Source: Thalassotalea_E sp964620605 (GTDB lineage: Bacteria; Pseudomonadota; Gammaproteobacteria; Enterobacterales; Alteromonadaceae). From it: a stretch of DNA of 17,930 nucleotides. Location of the stretch: NCBI GenBank assembly GCA_964620605.1, contig CAZUHQ010000072.1, positions 1 to 17,930 on the forward strand, read 5' to 3'. The notes beneath the pieces were generated by a model, which saw only the letters and a list, made by a program, of their open reading frames with translations, ran no database searches and was not told where the DNA came from. Position numbers and translations under genes: made by a program. Below, one piece after another: positions 7,826 to 14,996 of this stretch (positions are counted from its first letter, which is position 1; each line of letters starts with the position of its first letter).

Positions 7826-10279
7826 TTAAAAACTGCCGCGAATACCTACTGAGATATTACGCCCTGGCAATGGAGCGACATTTTTAAGGAAAGAAGAATG
7901 TACACGAGCTTCTTTATCGGTAATATTGGCCGCTTTGATAAATAGGGCGGTATCAGCGCCAAAGCCGTCGAGAAAGTAGCTCACATTAGCATCCACCATG
8001 GTATAGCCGTCTGTGTTGGTTTCTAAGCTACCAATATCCTTTTGCTTGAAATAATGGCTAACGGATAATTCGCCGTTAAAATTATCGCCTTGATAATTTA
8101 ACTGGCCGCCTAAGCGCATTGGAGGAATACGCGGCAGGTTGCCGCCATTGTCCAGTTTGGCGCGAATATAGTCACCAAATACCGTCAGTTTTAAAGGTTC
8201 TGACACCTGATAGACAAATTCTGCTTCCAGACCGTAGAGTTTGACGTCGTCCTGGCGGTAAACAAATACCGGTAAGCCACCTTCTTCCTCATGATGCTCG
8301 TCTTCCGCATGTTCATCTTCGTGCTGATGTTCATGGCCTGCTTCCACTATCAGACCGGTATCCTGCTGATAGTAGTAATCGTTAACATGGTTATAAAAGG
8401 CGCTGACAATAAAACCTAAATCACCTTCAAACTTACGCCAGGTTAAATCCAGGTTATAAGAGGTTTCCAGTTCGGCGTCGTGCTCAGCCAGCTCGATATG
8501 AACTTCATCATCTTCCAGGTGAGTTTGATAAAGCGCGCCCAATTCATAAGTATTAGTACCGATATGTGGACCATTGGAAAATAGTTCAGAGGCAGAAGGT
8601 GCCCGTTGTGAAAACGCTAATGAGAAGCCTAAGTTATAGCCAGCTTGATAATCCCAAACTAGCCCAAGTGAAGCACTGACCGGGTTAAAGCTTTGCTCGG
8701 TTAATGCTGCCTCATGGTGCTGTTCATGCTCATCTTCATTGTGTTCGTCTTCGTGGGCTTCGTCTTCATGATAATGAACTTCTACACTGCTATTAGGCGT
8801 GAGGGTAACATGCTCAATTCTGGCGCCGACTTGCAGTAACCAACTGTTATTTAGATGTTTTTCTTCCAACCAACCAAGGGCAAAGGCGGAAGTTTCTGAC
8901 GGCGGCGTGAATGCTTCTTCGCCTTGCGCTTCAAAGTCACTATTTTTATAGTGTAAGGTCCAGGCACCGTTCCAGCCTTGCCATTCCTGATGATAAAGGT
9001 CGACGCGCGCTTCTACATTTTGGTTTTTAAAGGTAGTGCCAACTTCACCACCTTCAATTTCCTGGTGCTGATAATCGGTGTAGGCAAATTTTGTTGCTAA
9101 GCGGCTTAAAAGTTTATCTTCAAAATTTAAATCGCTGATCATTTGCCAGCGATCTTGCTTGAGATCGGCATATACTGCGGCTTCTTCTTCATGGTCATCC
9201 GCTTTGTGATCTTCTTCATGATGATGGTGATGACCAGGGACGCCATATTCACGATCCAGTCGGCCGTAAGAAAAGCCAATATAGCCGTTATCTAATAAGT
9301 AACTGCTGCCTAAGGTAAAACCGGAAGACTTAGACGCACTGTTAGCTAAAGTGCCTTTCGTTTCCTGTTCCTCATGGTGCTCGTCTTCATCATGTTGATC
9401 TTCGAGATGCTCATCTTCCAGTACGGCGTAACCGGGAATGTCATAATCATCCGAATCTCGCCAAAAGCCATCTAAATGCAAGGCAAATTTTCCTTTGCCT
9501 GTATTTAGTGCGAATGAGGCTTCATCTTCATTGGCAACGCTATTGTGTTGAGCCTGATAATCTAGCGTAGTGTCGGTAAATGTTGGTACACGATTGTCAA
9601 CAACATTCACTACGCCGCCGATAGCGCCGCTGCCGTAAAATAAGGTTGCTGGGCCGCGCAATACTTCGATTTGGGTCGCGGTATTGGTTTCACTGGATAC
9701 CGCATGATCGCCGCCAATGCGCGAAGCATCGCCAACATCCAGGCCGTTTTGGCTGATCAATACCCGAGGACCATCTAAACCACGAATAATAGGGCTACTC
9801 GAAACCGGGCCGTAGTAAGTTGAATGTACGCCTACTTCGTTTTTTAAGGTTTCCCCTAAGGTTGACGCTTGCTTCATGCGCAATTCGTCAGCCGATAGTA
9901 CATTGACCGGTTGTGCGGATTCTATGGTCGAGCTGTGCAACGGTGTCGCATGAACATCGATGATCTCCATGACCGTTGGCGTTAACTGTACGGTTAAGTC
10001 ATTGAGATCTTGCTCGGTAATCGTAATTTTTTGATTAAAATGGTTAAAACGCTTGGCACTGACGTGCAGTTCTGCAACGCCTTTATTGACTTTCGATATA
10101 ACAAAGTAGCCGTCGCTATCAGTAAATACGTGAGTTTTTTCTTTATCGATATGAATTTCGGCGTTGGCGACCGGTTTTCCTTTACTATCAATTACTTGTC
10201 CTCTAACGTCTTGCGCTAAGCAGTTGGCACCATAGGAAGAAGTGATCGCCAAAGCGATCATGGCTTTATTAAATTGCAT
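7826..10279 (-). CDS. Histidine-rich TonB-dependent receptor, probably zinc uptake (ZnuD-like)
   Basis: An 817-residue outer-membrane receptor. A signal peptide (cleavage near CLA-QD, residues 22-23) is followed by a carboxypeptidase-regulatory-like beta domain (about 24-105), the plug (about 120-228, with IEVLRGPATLFYGSGAIGG) and a beta-barrel ending in the usual C-terminal Phe. Five segments are extremely rich in His, Asp and Glu: about 288-305, 350-366 (five consecutive His), 502-523, 588-604 and 648-666. They lie between predicted strands and should be surface or plug-facing loops. Similar His/acidic loops and the C-terminal FLKNVAPLPGR are features I associate with ZnuD-type zinc receptors; zinc is therefore an inference, and nickel, cobalt or copper cannot be excluded. 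AAGGG seven bases upstream of the ATG is a good ribosome binding site. It lies 147 bp downstream of the small CxxCH gene, apparently in the same operon. Confidence 0.92.
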   Translation of the reverse strand: MQFNKAMIALAITSSYGANCLAQDVRGQVIDSKGKPVANAEIHIDKEKTHVFTDSDGYFVISKVNKGVAELHVSAKRFNHFNQKITITEQDLNDLTVQLTPTVMEIIDVHATPLHSSTIESAQPVNVLSADELRMKQASTLGETLKNEVGVHSTYYGPVSSSPIIRGLDGPRVLISQNGLDVGDASRIGGDHAVSSETNTATQIEVLRGPATLFYGSGAIGGVVNVVDNRVPTFTDTTLDYQAQHNSVANEDEASFALNTGKGKFALHLDGFWRDSDDYDIPGYAVLEDEHLEDQHDEDEHHEEQETKGTLANSASKSSGFTLGSSYLLDNGYIGFSYGRLDREYGVPGHHHHHEEDHKADDHEEEAAVYADLKQDRWQMISDLNFEDKLLSRLATKFAYTDYQHQEIEGGEVGTTFKNQNVEARVDLYHQEWQGWNGAWTLHYKNSDFEAQGEEAFTPPSETSAFALGWLEEKHLNNSWLLQVGARIEHVTLTPNSSVEVHYHEDEAHEDEHNEDEHEQHHEAALTEQSFNPVSASLGLVWDYQAGYNLGFSLAFSQRAPSASELFSNGPHIGTNTYELGALYQTHLEDDEVHIELAEHDAELETSYNLDLTWRKFEGDLGFIVSAFYNHVNDYYYQQDTGLIVEAGHEHQHEDEHAEDEHHEEEGGLPVFVYRQDDVKLYGLEAEFVYQVSEPLKLTVFGDYIRAKLDNGGNLPRIPPMRLGGQLNYQGDNFNGELSVSHYFKQKDIGSLETNTDGYTMVDANVSYFLDGFGADTALFIKAANITDKEARVHSSFLKNVAPLPGRNISVGIRGSF

Positions 10280-10426
10280 GAGTTAACCCTTAAATAAATA
10301 ACGTGTTGCCCGCAGGCATAAATCAAAACAAGGGTGTGTTGACGACGTCGTAAAAGCACTAAAGCAATTAGTTTTTTCTTAAGTTATTGCTGTGCAGAAG
10401 AAACGAAATAGCAGAAGTAACACACC

Positions 10427-10732
10427 TTAAAGTGAGTTCACTAAAGGCGGTGCGCGTAATTGTGGGGTAAAAAACTCAAGCAGTGCCAGGGGGAATCTGG
10501 GGGCGATTAAGGTTTGCCTGCCAATAATCCTTTGGCTAAAGGTAGCGGTGATTTTAACATCATCAACCTTGTCCAGGTTATTGTGGCATAAGTGACATTC
10601 AACATTGTTATCGAGCTGTGAAGTTACTTCAAAATGTGAACTATGAGCAAATAGCGCAAACAACCATACAGCAAGCAGGAGCATGCTGTAACGGCGATAT
10701 TTTCGACTGCTGGTGTGTAGATAGTTACTCAT
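10427..10732 (-). CDS. Small membrane-anchored protein with CxxCH motif, first gene of the putative zinc operon
   Basis: A 101-residue protein: a basic N-terminus (SRKYRRYS), one hydrophobic segment (about residues 17-30, MLLLAVWLFALFAH), then a periplasmic part containing HSSHFE and ECHLCHNN (CxxCH, about residues 46-50), which could hold a metal or a disulphide. The tail ends in LRAPPLVNSL. Its look and place resemble DUF2946-like small proteins found beside metal-related TonB receptors, but I cannot confirm a family. A single CxxCH could suggest c-type haem, yet nothing else supports that. The ATG at 10732 has no ribosome binding site and lies only 9 bp from a Zur-like palindrome; Met17 (start at 10684) is an alternative. 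Same strand as the receptor and probably co-transcribed with it. Confidence 0.72.
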   Translation of the reverse strand: MSNYLHTSSRKYRRYSMLLLAVWLFALFAHSSHFEVTSQLDNNVECHLCHNNLDKVDDVKITATFSQRIIGRQTLIAPRFPLALLEFFTPQLRAPPLVNSL

Positions 10733-10741
10733 AAGAGTGTG

Positions 10742-10770
10742 ATGTTATAACATTTGAAAAAAACGGTCAA
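10742..10770 (-). promoter_or_regulatory. Promoter of the zinc operon overlapped by a Zur-box-like palindrome
   Basis: ATGTTATAACAT at 10742-10753 is a perfect 12-bp palindrome matching the core of published proteobacterial Zur sites (GATATGTTATAACATATC type). On the minus strand, TTGACC (10765-10770) is a good -35. The -10 would be TATAAC (10744-10749, spacer 15) or TAACAT (10742-10747, spacer 17), so the palindrome covers the -10 and its occupation would block transcription. Initiation would fall only about 3-6 bases before the ATG at 10732, implying a nearly leaderless mRNA. The box is seen directly; assignment to Zur is inference supported by the receptor. Confidence 0.68.
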
Positions 10771-10895
10771 TCCAGTGTTATGGTTATTTACATATTTTCA
10801 TTGTTTGTCTGTATAAATATTAGAAAGCTGATAAAACATCATCTACACTTAGTGGCAATTTAATTTGAGATTATGACTGACAAGGATGTGGCATA

Positions 10896-11783
10896 ATGAA
10901 TAAGGTGCAAGTCAATGTTGCACAGGTGAAAAAACTACGCCGGGCATTAGGGCTGAGCCAGTCTGATATGGCGTCAGCCTGCCAAAAAAAACGTCTCAAT
11001 ATTGCCTTATCTACTATCAAACGCGTCGAAAGCGGCAAGTCTGTTTCTTTGAGAACTATCCGCAATATCGCGCTGTTCCACCAATGTCCAATTGAACAAT
11101 TGATAGAATCAGACAAGGTGATTGAAGCGTTGATGAATGCGAGTGTTTCTAGCTGTTCCAGATTGCAAGAATTTATTCCGTCATTAGAGTTCAGCGGCTA
11201 TGATTTTGAATTGGAACAATTTGATACCAGTCTCAGGCGCGCGCAAAAGTTAACGACCAGTCATTTGATTTGTCTTAAAAGTGATAAAGTTCAGCAGGCA
11301 GATATGCTGTTATCATTTTTGCTGCAATACAGTGTCCGGCAGCAACTAACCATACATCAAATACGAATTAAACAAGATCACCAGTTATGGTTCACCCCGT
11401 TAAAATTGTTAGCGAATAGCTTTTATCAGGAAGATACTGATGCACCTGGTGAAGTGAGGACTTACCTCAGCCTTGAAAACAGACTTGAGCATTGGCTGCA
11501 GGATATCACAAGCATTTCGCTTAAAAACAAACAACCGAGAGTGATTTTTATTGAGCAATTGGATAATGCTCAGCAGCTGTTTATTTCACAATTAATCAAA
11601 ATTATTCATGCGACTGCCATGTGCCCGTTTGTCTTTGTAGTTAGCGCTAATACCGAGTCGATAAACCTTGCGTTTTTACAGCGAAAAGTCAGTAATAAAA
11701 CCCCTAAATTAACCATTGAACTCGCTGAGCGCGTTATTGAGCATACTCCTATTGCCTTGATGGAGCAGCTAAAAGTGCGCTAG
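10896..11783 (+). CDS. XRE-type HTH regulator fused to a degenerate ATPase-like domain
   Basis: A 295-residue protein. Residues about 8-70 form a helix-turn-helix of the Cro/CI (XRE) type (VKKLRRALGLSQSDMASACQ, then STIKRVESGKSVSLRTIRNIA). The rest is not a common XRE partner domain. Its order resembles STAND/AAA_16 regulators: a lead-in YDFELEQFDTSLRRAQ (about 102-117), a strand LICLKSD where the P-loop should be (about 124-130) but without GxxxxGK[ST], and a Walker-B-like strand RVIFIEQLDNAQ (215-226), followed by a hydrophobic strand FVFVVSAN. It has probably lost nucleotide binding. The start ATG has AAGGA about nine bases upstream. It precedes, in the same direction, a gene pair of unknown function and may control it. 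The HTH is firm; the ATPase relationship is a tentative fold reading. Confidence 0.82.
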   Translation: MNKVQVNVAQVKKLRRALGLSQSDMASACQKKRLNIALSTIKRVESGKSVSLRTIRNIALFHQCPIEQLIESDKVIEALMNASVSSCSRLQEFIPSLEFSGYDFELEQFDTSLRRAQKLTTSHLICLKSDKVQQADMLLSFLLQYSVRQQLTIHQIRIKQDHQLWFTPLKLLANSFYQEDTDAPGEVRTYLSLENRLEHWLQDITSISLKNKQPRVIFIEQLDNAQQLFISQLIKIIHATAMCPFVFVVSANTESINLAFLQRKVSNKTPKLTIELAERVIEHTPIALMEQLKVR

Positions 11784-11868
11784 CCAAACTTTCTTTATAA
11801 ATCAATCACTATTGAGCGCCTGTTAGTTGTGGTTGTTTGGTTATGCTGAGTTCGAGCCAGATAAAATT

Positions 11869-11906
11869 TGACACCAAATTGAACTCAAACTGACGCCAAC
11901 TTGAGC
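11869..11906 (+). promoter_or_regulatory. Two direct-repeat boxes, probable regulator binding sites
   Basis: TGACACCAAATTGAAC (11869-11884) and TGACGCCAACTTGAGC (11891-11906) match at 13 of 16 positions (consensus TGACrCCAAmTTGArC) and start 22 bp apart, about two helical turns. The second ends just before the expected -35 position of a candidate -10 TACACT (11930-11935), which itself lacks a good -35; this is the layout of an activator-dependent promoter. GAGTTC (11848-11853) and GAACTC (11881-11886) add an inverted element. The start codon of the downstream gene is at 12016. Binding by the adjacent XRE protein is inference. Confidence 0.55.
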
Positions 11907-12015
11907 CTAGTTTTTAAGCAGGCTTGTCTTACACTTATTTTCGTTATTCCACCTTTTGGTAAGCCAATGTGCAGGACGGCTTACTCTTCTATCTGTCATT
12001 ACTTGGAGAAAAATT

Positions 12016-13365
12016 ATGACAACTACTACGGATATCTGGCAAAAGTACGCCACGGAACTGACAAACTTAGTGACATCTGGTCAATTTGACAGCACAAATC
12101 AAGTGATTTCATTTGCTGGCACTACCTTATCGGTGGATTTAGGCAATGCAAATCCGAAAGTGATTAATGATGTGGTGTATAACATCGCAAATACTGTACC
12201 TGCTTATAGCCCATCTTATGCGGCTAAAGGTGGCTTAATTAGTTCTTATGCATCATTTTTAGATGCCATTGATTTAAAAGGTGATCCAAACCCGAATTTA
12301 GATCCGGAAATTAACAATGCGACGTCGGCATTTAATAATGCGCAAACGAATTTTATCGACGTGCAAACCAAGGCCTACAGTGCCTGGGCAAATTTTAAAA
12401 CTGCATCTGGCTCTGATACCTCTTTCTTTACTTGGGTACAAAGTAACTATCCTGTCTATATTCAAGCAAAAAGTACCTTGCAAGCAACTGAAAGCAAGTT
12501 ACAGCAGTTGAACATTCAAAAATATGGTCAAGGTTATCAAATCATTGCCGATGCGATGAATATGGTAAGTTCAACTTCTGGTGCGTTAGATATCACGGCA
12601 CAAACACCGTATAACATGGCGGTAGCTTCTGGTGCGACTGCGCCTGCCGGTAGTGGACCTGCGGTATTGCCGGGTCAAACACCGCCACCACAAGCTTCAC
12701 AATTAGTGGACAGCTATGCACCGGCTTATGGTTTAAATGCTTTTACTACCAAGTATCAGGAATGGCAGACTGCCAGTGTTAATAACCAACGCACCGGCGG
12801 TACTATTGCTATTTCGTCGAGTTCAAAGGCATCTCAATGGAGCCAGTTTGGTTGGAGCGCGAATGTTGGCGGCCTGTTCGGTGATTTCCTATCAATTGTT
12901 GGCGCAGGCTCTACCAGTGGCCAAACAACCACCTTTAACACTCAATCAGAAGCCTTTGGCTTAGAAGTTTCCTTTACCGGGTTAGGTACCTTTATGCTCA
13001 ATCAAGGTAAATGGTATCAAGCAGGTTTGATTCAGGATTATAAAGATAACCTTAAACCTAATTCTCCTGATTTCTTCGGTGAACACGGTTCTATGGGATT
13101 AATTCCTACTCAGGCGATTGTCGGTTTTGAACCGGAAATTACCTTAACGCTAGATCAATCTGACTATGATAAGTTCGTGCAAACCTGGCAGGCAAATGCG
13201 TCAGCGTCATTGAACTTGGGGCCATTCAGATTAGGCAGCGCTAATGTTTCAACTTATGGCAGTCGTCAGGACATCAGCTTTAATGCTTCAGCATGTCAGG
13301 TGAAAATTGGTCCAGTGAAAAGCACAGTGCCATTATTACTTGGTGTGATCAGCACTAAAATTTAA
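12016..13365 (+). CDS. Unrecognised protein, intact member of a paralog pair
   Basis: A 449-residue protein I cannot assign to a named family. I start it at the ATG at 12016 (MTTTTDIWQKYATEL), which has GGAGAA seven bases upstream; the frame is open back to a GTG-like start at 11956 but without a ribosome binding site. There is no signal peptide, lipobox or clear membrane helix. The N-terminal half (about 45-185) looks helical with Gln/Asn/Ala-rich segments, followed by a Pro/Gly linker (about 206-226) and the marker YQEWQTA (247-253). A Gly-rich hydrophobic stretch GGLFGDFLSIVGAG (285-298) leads into a beta-rich C-terminal half with FTGLGTFMLNQGKW, then SPDFFGEHGSMGLIPTQAIV (350-369) and a final LLGVISTKI. 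The following gene is a diverged copy. Preceded by regulator-like repeats and the XRE gene. A cytoplasmic or non-classically exported protein; function unknown. Confidence 0.85.
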   Translation: MTTTTDIWQKYATELTNLVTSGQFDSTNQVISFAGTTLSVDLGNANPKVINDVVYNIANTVPAYSPSYAAKGGLISSYASFLDAIDLKGDPNPNLDPEINNATSAFNNAQTNFIDVQTKAYSAWANFKTASGSDTSFFTWVQSNYPVYIQAKSTLQATESKLQQLNIQKYGQGYQIIADAMNMVSSTSGALDITAQTPYNMAVASGATAPAGSGPAVLPGQTPPPQASQLVDSYAPAYGLNAFTTKYQEWQTASVNNQRTGGTIAISSSSKASQWSQFGWSANVGGLFGDFLSIVGAGSTSGQTTTFNTQSEAFGLEVSFTGLGTFMLNQGKWYQAGLIQDYKDNLKPNSPDFFGEHGSMGLIPTQAIVGFEPEITLTLDQSDYDKFVQTWQANASASLNLGPFRLGSANVSTYGSRQDISFNASACQVKIGPVKSTVPLLLGVISTKI

Positions 13366-13377
13366 TCTCTAGTCGTG

Positions 13378-13414
13378 AGGAATAGCGCAGTAATAGCCTT
13401 AGCGCGCTATTCCT
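13378..13414 (+). terminator. Terminator-like hairpin between the two paralogs
   Basis: AGGAATAGCGC (13378-13388) pairs perfectly with GCGCTATTCCT (13404-13414), 11 bp with a 15-base loop, starting 12 bp after the stop codon of the intact paralog. The following TTATCTTGTT is a weak T-tract. The hairpin ends only ten bases before the ATG of the second paralog, where a ribosome binding site should be. Confidence 0.65.
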
Positions 13415-13424
13415 TTATCTTGTT

Positions 13425-14096
13425 ATGGACTCTACCAGCGCCTGGCAGTATTACGCAGACAATATTGTTAAGTTAACCGTTGGCCAAATCGATACTAGAT
13501 TACAATGGTTCTGTAGCGCAGGTTTAACTACGCCCTGTGGCTTGATAAATAGTAACAATCAGCTGATTACTGATGTTGTTTACCGGCTTGGTAACAGCAT
13601 TCCGGCACTCAGTAATTCTTATATCCCCTATAGCGATTTATTTACCAGTTATCGGTTATTTTTAAGCATGTTAACGCCTGAGATGTTAGGCATGTCTGGC
13701 ATAGTGAAAACTTCAGTTACTCCCGAAATCAATCATTTACAACAAGGGCTAGCTAAGCAACTTTCGGGCTTGGCGAAAAACCCATTGTCCTTTGCGACGA
13801 ATCCAGCAGAATTCGTCAAAAAACGCAGCGCAGTATTTACCGCAATTCGTCAGCAGGAGCGTTCGTTGTCGCTCGCTTTTAAAGCGAATGATCAGCAGCA
13901 ATACGCCAATATCATTACTGATGCGCGTGGTAAAGTATGGCAGGCAGACACTATGATGGAGGCTAATGGTTTTAATATGGCGTCAACTAGCACGCCCGGG
14001 CTTTATTATCCGCGTTTTGAAATGCCGGGTTTTATTGAGCAATACGCTCATTGGCAAACGGCGAATGCTAATCCTGTGGTGATCGAGATTAATTAA
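13425..14096 (+). CDS. N-terminal open part of the interrupted second paralog
   Basis: If translated as it stands, this gives a 223-residue protein carrying the helical N-terminal half of the family and ending in IEIN just after the WQTA marker, so it lacks the whole beta-rich half. No ribosome binding site is visible before the ATG. Compared with the intact paralog the linker is shortened: about 15 residues separate NMAS from the FIEQYAHWQTA block. Confidence 0.45.
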   Translation: MDSTSAWQYYADNIVKLTVGQIDTRLQWFCSAGLTTPCGLINSNNQLITDVVYRLGNSIPALSNSYIPYSDLFTSYRLFLSMLTPEMLGMSGIVKTSVTPEINHLQQGLAKQLSGLAKNPLSFATNPAEFVKKRSAVFTAIRQQERSLSLAFKANDQQQYANIITDARGKVWQADTMMEANGFNMASTSTPGLYYPRFEMPGFIEQYAHWQTANANPVVIEIN

Positions 14097-14144
14097 TCGG
14101 CAATTAACCGGAAAAAATGCAGTAATATTTCACATTGCCAGGCG

Positions 14145-14558
14145 ATGGCAGTTGCGCAAAACCTGTCACCGAATATCCGGATATCAGATCCGATAGTTAG
14201 TCAATCTTCACAAATAGAAGTGGGATTTCAGCGCCTTGGCAGCTTCGATATCAATCCTGGGCTTTGGTTTAACTTGTCGTTAATTCGCTTGCAACGGCGG
14301 GCAAAACCCAATGCAATGAAAGATCTTTTTGATGAAAATGGTTCACTGTTATTATTGCCAAGTAAGATAGTTTTAGGCTTTCGTCCCTGGGTGCGTTACC
14401 AGATGACCAGTGAAAGCTATCGCGCGAATAAAGCGCAATTGCAAAAAAGCATCAGTGGCGAGGATTATCATTTTAAAGATGTTGATGCGACCATTGAATA
14501 CGGTCCAACGAATACCAAGTTGCCGACCTTAGTTGGGGTATTGGCAACACGATTGTAA
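14145..14558 (+). CDS. C-terminal open part of the interrupted second paralog
   Basis: A 137-residue stretch from the first ATG after the internal stop. It holds only the C-terminal beta-rich half of the family (VGFQRLGSFDINPGLWF through LVGVLATRL). The ATG has no convincing ribosome binding site, and coding similarity to the neighbour continues upstream of it, so it is most likely a remnant rather than an independent gene. Its TAA stop abuts the TGA of the convergent HxlR gene with no spacer. Confidence 0.35.
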   Translation: MAVAQNLSPNIRISDPIVSQSSQIEVGFQRLGSFDINPGLWFNLSLIRLQRRAKPNAMKDLFDENGSLLLLPSKIVLGFRPWVRYQMTSESYRANKAQLQKSISGEDYHFKDVDATIEYGPTNTKLPTLVGVLATRL

Positions 14559-14960
14559 TCACTGGTTTTCCAATTTAGTTAACAGTTCAGTGATTAAATT
14601 GTCGCGGTCCATCATTGCCCTTGCGATGAACTGCTTGGGGGCATTGGTATCAGGGGCGTATTTATCACTCCAAATCATCATTTCCAGCATTATCGGTAGC
14701 ATGTCCTTGCCGGCCAGCGTCAAGGCGTATACTTTTTTCCGTTTATCATTTGCATCCGTTTGTTTGCTAATCAGTCCGTTTTGCTCAAGTTGCTCCAAAC
14801 GGTTTGACAGTATATTGGTCGCCATGGCTTCGTCGGAATTTTGCAACTCAGAATAGCTATGCTTTTTAAAAAACAGCAGGTCACGAAGTATCAACAAGCT
14901 CCATTTATCGCCAACAATATCTAAAACATTGGCAATTGGGCAGTTTGAACGTTTTGGCAT
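14559..14960 (-). CDS. HxlR-family winged-helix transcriptional regulator
   Basis: A 133-residue protein with the HxlR layout: CPIANVLDIVGDKWSLLILRDL at the N-terminus (conserved Cys about residue 7), then NILSNRLEQLEQNGLISKQ as the recognition region and RKKVYALTLAGKDMLPIM as the wing and trailing helix. Members are small dimeric repressors or activators, often sensing reactive electrophiles or oxidants through the N-terminal Cys. I start at the ATG at 14960; an in-frame TTG at 14966 is possible but less likely. It is divergent from the SnoaL-like gene with palindromic operators between, the usual arrangement for autoregulation plus control of the neighbour. Confidence 0.93.
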   Translation of the reverse strand: MPKRSNCPIANVLDIVGDKWSLLILRDLLFFKKHSYSELQNSDEAMATNILSNRLEQLEQNGLISKQTDANDKRKKVYALTLAGKDMLPIMLEMMIWSDKYAPDTNAPKQFIARAMMDRDNLITELLTKLENQ

Positions 14961-14996
14961 CTTCAAGTCTCGTCATTTAAATTTTCTATAGTGTAA

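Larger units (their letters stand above)
13425..14558 (+). pseudogene. Second paralog of the unknown family, interrupted by one in-frame TAA
   Basis: The frame starting at 13425 and the frame ending at 14558 are the same, separated only by TAA at 14094-14096. Both parts align in order with the intact neighbour: SAWQYYADNI with DIWQKYATEL, ITDVVYRLGNSIPALSNSY with INDVVYNIANTVPAYSPSY, VTPEIN with LDPEIN, YAHWQTANAN with YQEWQTASVN, then after the stop FQRLGSFDINPGLWF with FTGLGTFMLNQGKWY, NGSLLLLPSKIVLGF with HGSMGLIPTQAIVGF, and LVGVLATRL with LLGVISTKI. Without the stop it would be about 377 residues. There is no Shine-Dalgarno before the ATG, only the 3' arm of a hairpin. A recent nonsense mutation or a base-call error would explain it; a split two-protein gene is less likely. 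Confidence 0.72.

Noticed and set aside
10342..10351. Palindrome ACGACGTCGT between the small gene and the receptor
   Set aside because: Ten bases, a single copy, no promoter context; could be chance.
10465..10620. CxxCH in the small protein as a c-type cytochrome haem site
   Set aside because: A single motif with no distal ligand pattern or cytochrome context; metal or disulphide roles fit the neighbourhood better.
11956..12015. 20-residue N-terminal extension of the unknown 449-residue protein
   Set aside because: No ribosome binding site precedes it, whereas GGAGAA is well placed before the ATG at 12016; the extension lies over an imperfect hairpin in the leader.
14094..14096. Programmed stop-codon readthrough of the second paralog
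   Set aside because: The stop is TAA in an ordinary context with no visible stimulatory structure, and the gene lacks a ribosome binding site; nonsense mutation is simpler.
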